NCBI GenBank assembly: GCA_041664945.1
Contig: JBAYJY010000049.1
Coordinates: 1 to 27,421 of the forward strand
Length of the DNA stretch: 27,421 bases
Source: JBAYJY01 sp041664945
GTDB taxonomy: Bacteria; UBP15; UBA6099
Direction: 5' to 3'
How positions within the stretch are numbered: the stretch's first letter is position 1; each line of letters starts with the position of its first letter. The position numbers were made by a program, and so were the translations under genes. The notes under the pieces are model-generated. The model saw only the letters and a list, made by a program, of their open reading frames with translations, made no database searches and was not told the origin of the DNA. This document shows, piece by piece, positions 8,122-15,618 of this stretch.

Positions 8122-8236
8122 TGTAGTTTTATAACGGTTTTTCAGAGATATAATGTGGGGGTTTATTGAGTTGACCAAAGAAAAACGATCTTCACTCCAA
8201 ACAGAAAAAAGCCGCTCCGGTTTGAGCGGCTTTCCT
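8122..8236 (+). ncRNA. Candidate small RNA or attenuated leader
   Basis: A promoter-like pair upstream, a second -10-like TATAAT at 8149-8154, and a terminator hairpin at 8208-8233 enclose roughly 75 to 110 bases with no open frame. This could be a small RNA, or the leader of the 69-residue gene ending in an attenuator. No known RNA family is recognised. Confidence 0.25.
8205..8236. terminator. Bidirectional intrinsic terminator
   Basis: AAAGCCGCTC (8208-8217) pairs perfectly with GAGCGGCTTT (8224-8233) around a 6-base loop. On the minus strand the GC stem is followed by six T residues (8210-8205), the better U-tract. On the plus strand it is followed by TTTCCTC. It can end the DUF115 transcript and block minus-strand readthrough. 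Confidence 0.75.
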
Positions 8237-8241
8237 CTAGG

Positions 8242-8260
8242 GTGTTGCAATCGGCAACAC
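8242..8260. other. Second hairpin after the terminator
   Basis: GTGTTGC (8242-8248) pairs with GCAACAC (8254-8260) around a 5-base loop. It has no T-tract on either side, so it is not an obvious terminator by itself. It may be part of a tandem 3' structure or a protein-binding site. Confidence 0.4.
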
Positions 8261-8418
8261 TTACTTCAACTCAACTAATTTATCGGCACATATCCGGGAT
8301 ACTTTAGATGTTTCGGAAAATAAAGCTTGAAAGAACGAAGGAATATAAAATAACAACTGTTTTAAGGGCTTTTTAAACAACAGATGCATAAATATTAATT
8401 ATGAGGAGGCGATCCGAC

Positions 8419-8628
8419 ATGCAAAACAAGGATATTTGCAGCTACGATGAGGTTTTTGTTAAATCCATCGTCGAGGAAATTAACGAAATGCTTATGGAAA
8501 AGTACGCTGACGACGAAACCGTGCCGATGCTGGGCGTCGTCTCAAAAGCCGATATTCCGTGCGATCTGGCAATTTGGGTCCATATCTTCAAAACGGAGGA
8601 CGTAAAAGGCAAGCTCGGACAAAAATAA
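8419..8628 (+). CDS. Small acidic protein of unknown function (69 aa)
   Basis: A strong AGGAGG site (8404-8409), 9 bases before the ATG at 8419, fixes this start over an in-frame ATG at 8401 that would overlap the ribosome site. The 69-residue product is acidic in its first half (EEINEMLMEKYADDE) and has two cysteines, in DICSYDE and IPCDLAIW. It has no signal peptide or membrane segment. It is followed after 58 bases by the metallo-hydrolase gene, so the two may be cotranscribed. I do not recognise the family. The good ribosome site and codon pattern make it a likely real gene. Confidence 0.65.
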   Translation: MQNKDICSYDEVFVKSIVEEINEMLMEKYADDETVPMLGVVSKADIPCDLAIWVHIFKTEDVKGKLGQK

Positions 8629-8686
8629 CTATTCAGAACAAGCGCACGATTGTTCATCGAATGAAAACAGCCATGGTGATAAGTTG

Positions 8687-9586
8687 ATGAAAATTAGAAA
8701 ATTAGCCGAGAACGTCTATTATCTGGCAGGGCCATTTTTTGTATTTTATGTCGTGACGGGTACGGAAAAAGTCGCGCTGATCGAGCTGGGAATAAGCCAG
8801 CTTGTGCCGCAAATTCTTCACGACATTAAAGAAGGCCTCGCCGGACGCGCTCCGGACATCCTAATAGCTCCACACGGCCATTTCGACCACGCCGGTTCGA
8901 GCGCTCGCTGGCGAAAAGAACTGCCGGCCGCCATTCTATGCGCCTCCGCTCCGGCGGCAAAAATGCTCTCCGACGAAAAAAATCTGGCGCCATATATCCG
9001 CTCCATGAAAAGTTTCTCCGACACACCTTTTTTCAATCAGGTCTTCCCGATGGCGGAAACAGAACCCTTCATCGCTCCGGTGTATTTTGATAGAATTTTG
9101 AAGGAAGGAGATAAAATCGAACTCGGCGGCGAAACGCTCGAAGTATTCGAGACTCCCGGACACTCGGCTTGCAGCATTTCTCTCTTCCACGTAAACAGCC
9201 GGTCTTTATTCTGTTCCGACGCATGCGGTATGCCTCTGACTTCCGGCCGAATCTGGCCGAGCGCTTTTTTCGACAAAAATCTTTATTTGAATTCCATATC
9301 AAAAATGGCTGGAATCGCCCCGAAGCACATCTGCACAGGACACAACCCGCCGATGTCTGGAGAAGAACGGAATCAGCGTTATCTTGCCAAGAATATCGAA
9401 GCGACGGACAACTTCTTCGCACGCATCGAAGCTTTATGGTCTGAGCATGGCGACAAGGAAGCTGTCCAAAAAGCTCTTTTCGCCGATTATAAAAACGAAG
9501 GCGCGCAGTTGCTCGCTTTTGTTTTCAAATACGGGAATAAGGAAATGGTAAGGCAAGTGGCGGATGGCGTTCAGGGCCGAGGTTGA
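8687..9586 (+). CDS. Metallo-beta-lactamase-fold hydrolase
   Basis: The 299-residue protein has the binuclear metal site motif HGHFDH (His63, His65, Asp67, His68), a later TPGHSACS (His159), a SDACG segment (Asp178) and a CTGHNPP segment near the C-terminus. These are the ligands in order for the glyoxalase II/MBL-fold superfamily. It is most likely a cytoplasmic thioesterase- or lactonase-type hydrolase of unknown substrate. There is no flavodoxin domain, so it is not a flavo-diiron protein. The ATG at 8687 has GGTGAT 6 bases upstream; a TTG one codon earlier is less likely. The next gene starts right after its TGA. Confidence 0.85.
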   Translation: MKIRKLAENVYYLAGPFFVFYVVTGTEKVALIELGISQLVPQILHDIKEGLAGRAPDILIAPHGHFDHAGSSARWRKELPAAILCASAPAAKMLSDEKNLAPYIRSMKSFSDTPFFNQVFPMAETEPFIAPVYFDRILKEGDKIELGGETLEVFETPGHSACSISLFHVNSRSLFCSDACGMPLTSGRIWPSAFFDKNLYLNSISKMAGIAPKHICTGHNPPMSGEERNQRYLAKNIEATDNFFARIEALWSEHGDKEAVQKALFADYKNEGAQLLAFVFKYGNKEMVRQVADGVQGRG

Positions 9587-9587
9587 A

Positions 9588-10142
9588 ATGGATAAACAAA
9601 CTGATCAAAGCAAGCTTAATAAATCAAAAGCATCGGAGCCGAAGCCGAAACGCGCCGGTTCGCGAAAAACCGCGTGGGTCGCCGCGGCAGTAATCGCCGC
9701 CGCTGCGCTGGTCGTCATCTATTTCATTTTTCTCAGCCCCACCGCGTTGTTCAAAAGGTCTTTCAACGGAGCAGTCTCCGCTTTCGAACATAAGAACTCC
9801 GAAGATCTTTCAAAGTTCATCTCCGATGACTATGTCGACGCAGGCGGCAACATCAAGCCTGTTATGTTAGCCGCATCCATGGCCTTCTTTAGCTCCTACG
9901 ACACGATTTATTTGCGGATAAAAAGACTTGATATCAAAATCATCAATGGCGAGAAAGCCGAACTTACAATTGAAGGATCGGTATATTTTAAAACCGGGGA
10001 CGAGACCTACCGCTACAAAACCGAAAAGCCTGTGGTTATTTATATGGCGAAAGAAACCGACGGGCGCCGGCGCCTGACTTCGATTCAAGGATTAACGTTC
10101 GAATTGGAATCAGTCGCCAACGATCTCGAGGATTTGAAATAA
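9588..10142 (+). CDS. Single-pass membrane protein with extracytoplasmic NTF2-like domain (tentative)
   Basis: The 184-residue protein starts with a lysine-rich cytoplasmic tail of about 29 residues, followed by one hydrophobic segment (about 30-50, rich in Ala and Val). About 130 further residues would lie outside the membrane. Their alternating pattern (FKRSFNGAVSAFEHKNSEDL, then several strands) resembles small NTF2/SnoaL-like domains, but no motif proves it. The start ATG is one base past the TGA of the hydrolase gene and has GAGG upstream, indicating coupled translation. The last 58 bases overlap the 3' end of the opposite-strand ferredoxin-like gene. No function is assigned. Confidence 0.65.
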   Translation: MDKQTDQSKLNKSKASEPKPKRAGSRKTAWVAAAVIAAAALVVIYFIFLSPTALFKRSFNGAVSAFEHKNSEDLSKFISDDYVDAGGNIKPVMLAASMAFFSSYDTIYLRIKRLDIKIINGEKAELTIEGSVYFKTGDETYRYKTEKPVVIYMAKETDGRRRLTSIQGLTFELESVANDLEDLK

Positions 10143-10765
10143 AAAGCTTTAACCGGGCAAACTTCCACGCAGCGAAAACACGAAACACACCGCGACCCGG
10201 CTATAGGGCCGTCGCCGAACGCGCCGACTTTCGTACGGATGCCTCGATAGATGAAATCAATCGCTTCGGCTCCGACTTCCTCATTGCATTCCCGTACGCA
10301 CTTTCCACAATGAACGCATCGGTTCGCGTCGAAAAAGAAATCAGGGTGGCTGTCGTCAATTGGATAATCAGGAAGAATTTCCGGGAATCTCTTCGGCGTT
10401 AAATCGAACTTCATTTCAGCCGCGATTTCCTGAAGCGCGCAACACGCGTCGCCGGGACATTCCGAACAGTTGACCGGGTGCGCAGACATCAGAAGATCGA
10501 ACGCCGCGCGAACGAGACCCGCCGCATGCGTCTTCGTTCGCACGACCATGCCATCGCATATTGCTTCGCCGCAACTGATCGCCGGCTCGCTTCGCCCTTC
10601 CACCTCGACGTAACACAGCCTGCAGCATTCCACAGGTTCCTTTTCGCCGCGCCCGGCGCATAGGTGCGGGATATAAATCCCGTTATCGAGCGCAACCCAA
10701 AGTATCTTCTCTCCGGATTCCGCTTCAATCCGCTTCCCGTCTATTGTCAGCGTCACTTTCGCCAT
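10085..10765 (-). CDS. NuoG/HydA-type iron-sulfur subunit lacking any catalytic H-cluster domain
   Basis: The 226-residue protein is an electron wire. A plant-type [2Fe-2S] domain has Cys36, Cys48, Cys51 and Cys65. A His-ligated [4Fe-4S] motif (HPVNCSECPGDACC) has His96, Cys100, Cys103 and Cys109. Two ferredoxin clusters use Cys150/153/156/160 and Cys193/196/199/203. This equals the N-terminal part of NuoG or of [FeFe]-hydrogenase HydA, but the chain ends where the H-cluster domain would begin. AAGGA precedes the ATG at 10765; a TTG one codon earlier is possible. It follows the NuoF-like gene and ends the cluster. The last 16 residues lie in an overlap with the opposite-strand gene. Confidence 0.85.
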   Translation of the reverse strand: MAKVTLTIDGKRIEAESGEKILWVALDNGIYIPHLCAGRGEKEPVECCRLCYVEVEGRSEPAISCGEAICDGMVVRTKTHAAGLVRAAFDLLMSAHPVNCSECPGDACCALQEIAAEMKFDLTPKRFPEILPDYPIDDSHPDFFFDANRCVHCGKCVRECNEEVGAEAIDFIYRGIRTKVGAFGDGPIAGSRCVSCFRCVEVCPVKAFYFKSSRSLATDSNSNVNP

Positions 10766-10788
10766 CAAAATTCCTTATCGATTTTATT

Positions 10789-12756
10789 TCACTTGCCGCC
10801 CGTTTTGTCCGGCTTGATCTCCGGAAGCGCTAAAATCGGCGAAACTCTTTGTACGGCATCGTAATTCGCCGGGCAGGCGTCGATACAGCTATGGCACTTG
10901 ATGCATTTCTCCTGATCGATAGCCTTGAGCCGGTCGCTTCGCGTGTAGATCGCTTCGGTCGGACAACTTCCAACACAGGCGTCGCAAGCGCGCTGGCAGC
11001 GTTCGAGCGAAATATAATACGCGGTCAGTTTCTCGCATTCTAAAGCCGGGCATCGCTTCTCCAGAATGTGCGCTTCATATTCGTATCTGAAATACCTGAG
11101 CGTTGTCAGAACAGGATTCGGCGCCGTGCGGCCGAGATTGCAGAGCGACCCCTGCCCGACCCTCTCTGCGAGTTCGCTCAGATTGTCGAGGTCCTTCATA
11201 CGGCCGGCGCCCCCTATTATCCTATTAAGTATATCGAGCATTTGCTTCGTTCCGATTCGACAGAACGTGCATTTTCCGCAGGATTCCTTTTGCGTGAACT
11301 CGAGAAAATAGCGGGCCGCCTGAACCATGCAGTTGTCCTCGTCCATGACGACCATGCCGCCTGACCCCATTATCGCGCCGGCATCGCGCAAAGAATCGAA
11401 ATCCACCGGCGTGTCGAGCGCCTCTTCCGGCAGGCAGCCGCCGGACGGGCCGCCGATCTGTACGGCTTTGAAGCGTCGTTTTATGACAACTGGTATCTCG
11501 CCCGCCGCCTGCGACGGCTTAGCGACAGGCGGGATTCCGCCGCCGATTTCGAAAACGACTTCACGCAGCGTGGCGCCGAACGGAACCTCGACAAGCCCGG
11601 GGCTTCTCACTTTTCCGGCCAGCGCGAAAACGGCCGTCCCCTTGCTCCTTTCAGTCCCGATGGATGCAAATTCGCCTGGTCCGTTGGCCGCTATCCATGT
11701 CAGATATGCGAAAGTCTTAACGTTATTGACGAGCGTCGGTTTTCCATGCAGCCCCGACTCCGCCGGATAGGGAGGTCGCGGGCGCGGCGTCCCTCGCTTT
11801 CCCTCAAGCGACCGGATCAGCGCCGTCTCTTCCCCACAAACGAACGCCCCTGCGCCCTGCGCTATTTTAATCTCGAAATCGAAGCCGCTTCCGAGTATGT
11901 TTTGCCCGATAAGACCGAGTTCCGCCGCCTGCCTGGCCGCTTTCCCGATAGTTTTTGCGGCGAGCGGATATTCGTTCCTTATATAAATGTATCCTTCCGA
12001 CGCGCCGGCCGCGTAACCCGCGATCAACATCCCTTCAAGAACAGACTGCGGGTCGCTTTCGATCAACGTGCGGTCCATAAACGCGCCGGGGTCTCCCTCG
12101 TCAGCGTTGCATATTACATACTTCATGCCCTCCGGCGCCGCGCGCACGAGTTCAATCTTTTCGCCGGCCGGAAATCCGCCGCCCCCGAGCCCGCGAAGCC
12201 CTGACCGCTTTATGTTTTCTATTGCCGCTTCCGGAGCCCCGCTGAGCGCATAAGACAAACCACTGTATCCGTCAGCCGCTATGTATTCATTTATATTCAA
12301 AGGGTCAATCGCGCCGCATCTGCGCAGCAGACGCCGTGTCTCTCCGGCAAAACGCGGCGACATTGTCACCGGCGGTATCAAGTCGTTCTCTTCGGCGGCG
12401 CCGAGCGCCCATTCAAGGCACATATCGCCGCCCGCGAGGTAGTTGCGTATCAGCAGAGGCGCGAGATCCGGAGTAATTTGACTATACATAATCGCCGGCT
12501 GCCCGGGAACGGCAATAACGACCAACGGCTCGGCATAACAGTGGCCCGCACATCCGACAATATCGATCCGGGCGGTCAGCGAGTTGTCATTTAACGCCTT
12601 TTCAATATTTTCTATGACTTCGAGAGCGCCGGCGGAACGCCCGCATGTCGCCGCGCCGACGGTTATGACAACAGTTTCGCGCGACTGCCTGCCTCTCGCT
12701 TCCGCTTCGGCTGCAAACCGAAGCGCCCGATAACTTTCCGATATGCCGTCTGTCAT
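10789..12756 (-). CDS. NuoF/HydB-like NAD(P)H- and FMN-binding iron-sulfur subunit
   Basis: The 655-residue protein has the HydB/HndC layout. An N-terminal thioredoxin-like [2Fe-2S] domain includes Cys38, Cys69 and Cys73. The FMN/NAD(P)H domain has LRGLGGGGFPAGEK, CNADEGDPGAFMDR and CGEETALIRSLEGKRG. A soluble ligand-binding beta-grasp region follows, then the CGKCTFC...LCN [4Fe-4S] motif, and a C-terminal pair of ferredoxin clusters (ACDACVGSCP, CIKCHSCIDACP). It transfers electrons between NAD(P)H and iron-sulfur clusters, and relatives take part in flavin-based bifurcation. Its ATG overlaps the TGA of the NuoE-like gene (ATGA), so translation is coupled. Which pyridine nucleotide it uses cannot be read. 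Confidence 0.92.
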   Translation of the reverse strand: MTDGISESYRALRFAAEAEARGRQSRETVVITVGAATCGRSAGALEVIENIEKALNDNSLTARIDIVGCAGHCYAEPLVVIAVPGQPAIMYSQITPDLAPLLIRNYLAGGDMCLEWALGAAEENDLIPPVTMSPRFAGETRRLLRRCGAIDPLNINEYIAADGYSGLSYALSGAPEAAIENIKRSGLRGLGGGGFPAGEKIELVRAAPEGMKYVICNADEGDPGAFMDRTLIESDPQSVLEGMLIAGYAAGASEGYIYIRNEYPLAAKTIGKAARQAAELGLIGQNILGSGFDFEIKIAQGAGAFVCGEETALIRSLEGKRGTPRPRPPYPAESGLHGKPTLVNNVKTFAYLTWIAANGPGEFASIGTERSKGTAVFALAGKVRSPGLVEVPFGATLREVVFEIGGGIPPVAKPSQAAGEIPVVIKRRFKAVQIGGPSGGCLPEEALDTPVDFDSLRDAGAIMGSGGMVVMDEDNCMVQAARYFLEFTQKESCGKCTFCRIGTKQMLDILNRIIGGAGRMKDLDNLSELAERVGQGSLCNLGRTAPNPVLTTLRYFRYEYEAHILEKRCPALECEKLTAYYISLERCQRACDACVGSCPTEAIYTRSDRLKAIDQEKCIKCHSCIDACPANYDAVQRVSPILALPEIKPDKTGGK

Positions 12757-13349
12757 TTATTTTCCGCCGCGTCCTGTTCTTCCGTCTTAATTCCCGCCCC
12801 CGATTTCTCTTCTCGTTCGCGTTCCAGTTCGCGCTGCAACATAATTCCATCGACCTTCGCCGTCGTCATTCCGCCGATCACTTCCTTGTTTATCACCGTC
12901 ACCGGAGCCAACGCGCAACAGCCCACGCAGGCCACCTGTTCGAGACTGAATTCGCGATCGGCAGTCGTCTCTCCTTCGCAAATGCACAGTCGCCGCTTCC
13001 ACAAATCGAGTATTACTCCGCCCCGCTTTACGTGACACGCCGTTCCCATGCAAACCTGAACGCGCCTTTTGCCCGGCGGAGTAAACCGAAACCGGTTGTA
13101 AAACGTGGCGACGCCGAAAATTGTCGTTTCCGACATTCCGAGCAGCCGGGCGACTTCGAGCATTCCCTCGCGCGAAAGCCAGCCGAGTTCTTCCTGCATG
13201 TCTAATAGTATGGAAATTAAGTCGGATGAACCGGAATAACGCGCCGCTATTTCAATCGCGGCCTGCCGATGTTGCGTCTGTTCATATGTGTAATTCTCAA
13301 TCAAAGAGGCTTCTCCCGACGGAAGCCCGCCGCCGTTATAAACCGTCAT
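12753..13349 (-). CDS. NuoE/HydC-like [2Fe-2S] thioredoxin-fold subunit
   Basis: The protein is 198 residues from the ATG at 13349. A helical N-domain (LLDMQEELGWLSREGM, VATFYNRF) precedes a thioredoxin-like fold with the [2Fe-2S] ligand pairs CMGTAC and CVGCCA. This is the standard NuoE/HydC/HndA pattern, the partner of the NuoF-like subunit. The start is uncertain. The ATG has no ribosome site and lies inside a palindromic repeat. A TTG at 13304 has GGGAG about 8 bases upstream and would give a 183-residue protein closer to usual NuoE length. The C-terminal 25 residues are charged and probably disordered. Confidence 0.9.
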   Translation of the reverse strand: MTVYNGGGLPSGEASLIENYTYEQTQHRQAAIEIAARYSGSSDLISILLDMQEELGWLSREGMLEVARLLGMSETTIFGVATFYNRFRFTPPGKRRVQVCMGTACHVKRGGVILDLWKRRLCICEGETTADREFSLEQVACVGCCALAPVTVINKEVIGGMTTAKVDGIMLQRELEREREEKSGAGIKTEEQDAAENK

Positions 13350-13379
13350 TTCGAAACGCCGTTTGCCGTAGCAATCCCG
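13345..13379. repeat. Short palindromic repeat overlapping the annotated nuoE-like start
   Basis: On the plus strand this begins GTCATTTCGAAACG and ends GCCGTAGCAATCCCG, with a central GCCGTTTGCC. It resembles the larger element at 25211-25289, which has the same two ends (AATGA with TCG, and GCAATCCCG). The ATG of the NuoE-like gene is its terminal GTCAT read on the minus strand. From memory, elements of this form (TCATTGCGAG...GAAGCAATCC) are dispersed in many bacterial genomes. Confidence 0.5.
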
Positions 13380-13419
13380 CTCTCGCTCCGAATATATTTA
13401 ATGCTAAGCATCTTATTTC

Positions 13420-14319
13420 CTATTTATTTTTCGCGAACCATCGGGCTGCCATCAGCGTGTTCTGCATCAGCATCGCGATAGTCATCGGGCCGACTCCGCC
13501 CGGAACAGGCGTTATGCACGATGCGTTTTCCGACGCTGCCTTGAACTCGACATCGCCTACGAGACGCGTTCCCTTCGGCGCGCTCGCGTCCTCGATCCGG
13601 TTTACTCCGACGTCGATTACTGCTGCGCCCTTTTTTATCCACTCGCCTTTCACGAACTCCGGGGACCCGATGGCGGCGACAACGACATCCGCGCGGCGGA
13701 CGACTTCTGCGAGGTTCTTAGTGCGAGAGTGGCATATAGTGACTGTCGCGTTCTTCGCCATCAGCATCATGGAAACCGGCTTGCCGACGATGTTGCTGCG
13801 ACCGATCACTACAGCGTCAGCGCCTTCAAGCCTGACTCCGCTCCGCTCCAGCAGTTCGATACATCCGAACGCAGTGCAAGGCAGAAAAACGCCTGCGCTT
13901 TCCATGTCGCTGAATTTCTTCAACGTCGTGAATTTCCCGACATTCATTGGGTGAAAACCATCGACGTCCTTCGATGAACTTATAGCGAGCAGAACTGCGT
14001 TTTCATCTATATGTTTCGGCAGCGGAAGTTGGCAAAGTATTCCATGCACATTCGGATCAGCGTTCAGTTCAGCGATCAGCTTCATCAGCTTCTCCTGACT
14101 CGTGTCCGCCGGAAGCTTGTGCTCTACGGAGACAATGCCGCACTTCTCGCAGGCGATTCCTTTGTTGCGCACATAAACCTGTGACGCAGGATCCTCACCA
14201 ACAAGTATGACCGTCAGGCCGGCCTGAACTCCCGTCCTGGTCTTAAGTTCGAGAATGCCCGCCTTAACCTCTTCCTTAATTTGTTCCGCGATTCTCTTCC
14301 CGTCAATCAATTCAGCCAT
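13420..14319 (-). CDS. folD: Bifunctional methylene-THF dehydrogenase / methenyl-THF cyclohydrolase
   Basis: The 299-residue enzyme carries out the two central steps of the methyl branch. It closes formyl-THF to methenyl-THF and reduces that to methylene-THF, using NAD(P)H, in the cytoplasm. The catalytic YVRNK (Tyr49, Lys53) lies in SQVYVRNKGIACEKCGI. GILCQLPLP and KDVDGFHP are the folate-site signatures. GRSNIVGKPVSMML opens the dinucleotide-binding domain, and TPVPGGVGPMT closes the protein. The length is typical. A strong GGAGG lies 5 bases before the ATG. It follows acsD after about 60 bases and precedes the NuoEFG-like trio. NADH or NADPH preference cannot be judged by eye. Confidence 0.95.
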   Translation of the reverse strand: MAELIDGKRIAEQIKEEVKAGILELKTRTGVQAGLTVILVGEDPASQVYVRNKGIACEKCGIVSVEHKLPADTSQEKLMKLIAELNADPNVHGILCQLPLPKHIDENAVLLAISSSKDVDGFHPMNVGKFTTLKKFSDMESAGVFLPCTAFGCIELLERSGVRLEGADAVVIGRSNIVGKPVSMMLMAKNATVTICHSRTKNLAEVVRRADVVVAAIGSPEFVKGEWIKKGAAVIDVGVNRIEDASAPKGTRLVGDVEFKAASENASCITPVPGGVGPMTIAMLMQNTLMAARWFAKNK

Positions 14320-14379
14320 TTCTCCCTCCGAGAATTCGTTTTATTTCGCGAACGGCCCACAGCAGGTCCGCGCTTAATT

Positions 14380-15321
14380 TCATTTGCCTGAAAACTCTTT
14401 CAAAAACTTTTTGACCAGCGCCACAGCCTCGGGATGGCGCATAACAAGTATATCAGCGCCGGAGATCAACATCAAAACTGCGGTCACGGCTTCCATCACA
14501 ATGCCGCGCTTCGCCGGGTCTCCGTATCGCGCGTCATCGCCGCCCATACGCGCTTCCTTGGACTTCCATACTTCCTTTCCCAAATCACAAAGTATCGGAT
14601 ACTTAAGCTGATCGTCCTGTTGCGCAAGCGCCGCCATTCTTATCCGCTCCATGATCGAGTATGTGTACTCGATTCCGTAGCCGAGACCGCCGGTTGTCGG
14701 GTCGATAATTATTCCGTCCTCTCGCACGCCGAGATTCCCGAGCAGTATGTTGAGCTGCTTTGCGAGGTTGATGTCGATCGGCGATGTCGCGGCTACCGTG
14801 TGCCTGTATCCGATGCATGGCGCAGCTATCTGTTTGTGGTTGCCTTCCAGCGTCGGCCCGATGATGAGGTTCAGCCCCTCGCACTCTTCGGCGACCTTGC
14901 GCAAAACTTCAATGTCCTTATCCTTGTCGCCAGTCCCGTAAACAATCACCGGAACGTCCACAGCCTGCGCAACGGCTTTCGCCGTCGCAGCCGCCTGATC
15001 GCCGTCTCTGTTCAGTCCATTCGGGTCGGCGCTGATCAACTGAAGCGCAATCATATCCGCTCCGAATTTTTCCACGTTCATCTTCGCCCATGCGACCGGG
15101 TCGCCGACGACATCCTTGAACGGAGCGAAAGAAATATCGTCATCCTCCTCGGGCGGCGCGTCATACACTTCCATCGCTATCTTCGGCTGATTCGGCATCT
15201 CGCCCTCGAACAAATAGAACGGGTACGCCGTCTCTCCGCCAACCGCGACATCGCCGCTTCTGCCGAGCTTTATTTCCCTTATCGCTCCTGTGTAATTCAG
15301 CTTAGGTATTTCGAACGCCAT
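14380..15321 (-). CDS. acsD: Corrinoid iron-sulfur protein, small subunit
   Basis: The 313-residue protein is the TIM-barrel small subunit (CdhD-type) of the corrinoid iron-sulfur protein. With AcsC it carries the methyl group from methyl-THF to acetyl-CoA synthase. Recognisable segments are FGADMIALQLISADPNG, the DVPVIVYGTGDKDKD strand, GLNLIIGPTLEGNHKQIA and DPTTGGLGYGIEYTYSIMER. The length is close to the Moorella protein. GAGGAGG lies 6 bases before the ATG. It is separated from its partner acsC by two unknown small genes and an ATPase gene, whereas the two subunits must be made together. A palindromic repeat sits in the gap upstream. Confidence 0.95.
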   Translation of the reverse strand: MAFEIPKLNYTGAIREIKLGRSGDVAVGGETAYPFYLFEGEMPNQPKIAMEVYDAPPEEDDDISFAPFKDVVGDPVAWAKMNVEKFGADMIALQLISADPNGLNRDGDQAAATAKAVAQAVDVPVIVYGTGDKDKDIEVLRKVAEECEGLNLIIGPTLEGNHKQIAAPCIGYRHTVAATSPIDINLAKQLNILLGNLGVREDGIIIDPTTGGLGYGIEYTYSIMERIRMAALAQQDDQLKYPILCDLGKEVWKSKEARMGGDDARYGDPAKRGIVMEAVTAVLMLISGADILVMRHPEAVALVKKFLKEFSGK

Positions 15322-15337
15322 TTATTGCCTCCTCACA

Positions 15338-15364
15338 AAGGGCGGCATTCAATGCCGCGCCTAC
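15338..15364. repeat. GTAGG-type short palindromic repeat before acsD
   Basis: A perfect inverted repeat of 8 bases, GCGGCATT and AATGCCGC around one base (15342-15358), is bordered on the right by GCCTAC. Read with the operon it begins GTAGGC. It lies between the stop of the 71-residue gene and the ribosome site of acsD, and has the same orientation as the three other GTAGG elements. Confidence 0.6.
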
Positions 15365-15381
15365 GTCATAGTCATTTTCTT

Positions 15382-15597
15382 TCAAGCCGGATTCTTGCGC
15401 TTCTCGCTTCCGTACCCCTCGTTCTTCGCATACCAGTAACGCTCAGATTGTTTCAGATAGGCAAGAAATTCCCCGCGCGTTTCGAGATTCTTCTTCCAGC
15501 GCAGCGCGCCCTTCGCCAGCCCCGGTTCGTAACATGGCCCGAGAACCTGAACCTGTTTGCCTTCCCAATTCTCTTTCAGTTCATTTTTACATTCCAT
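15382..15597 (-). CDS. Small protein of unknown function in the acs operon (71 aa)
   Basis: The ATG at 15597 lies 7 bases after AAGGAGG. An earlier ATG at 15603 is only one base from that site, so the shorter 71-residue form is preferred. The protein is basic and aromatic-rich (NWEGKQVQVLGPCYEPGLA, LRWKKNL, ERYWYAKNEGYG), with two cysteines and a lysine-rich tail. It has no membrane segment or known metal motif. It begins 21 bases after the stop of the AcsF-like ATPase gene and precedes acsD, so it is in the operon. An accessory or assembly role for the corrinoid protein or ACS is a guess from position only. Confidence 0.7.
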   Translation of the reverse strand: MECKNELKENWEGKQVQVLGPCYEPGLAKGALRWKKNLETRGEFLAYLKQSERYWYAKNEGYGSEKRKNPA

Positions 15598-15618
15598 CGC
15601 CATTCCTCCTTCGCCTCG

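Larger units (their letters stand above)
8071..8418. other. 348-base intergenic region with terminator, hairpin and promoter-like sites
   Basis: No protein-coding frame is convincing here. The left part holds two TATAAT boxes (8110-8115 and 8149-8154). The middle holds a strong terminator-type hairpin (8208-8233) and a second hairpin (8242-8260). The right part is AT-rich and leads to the strong ribosome site of the 69-residue gene at 8404. I could not find a well-spaced promoter for that gene; TTGAAA at 8327 and TATAAA at 8344 are only 11 bases apart. Confidence 0.6.

Noticed and set aside
10085..13349. An electron-bifurcating [FeFe] hydrogenase
   Set aside because: The HydA-like chain is only 226 residues and stops after its ferredoxin clusters. 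None of the H-cluster cysteine motifs is present, so hydrogenase activity is not supported.
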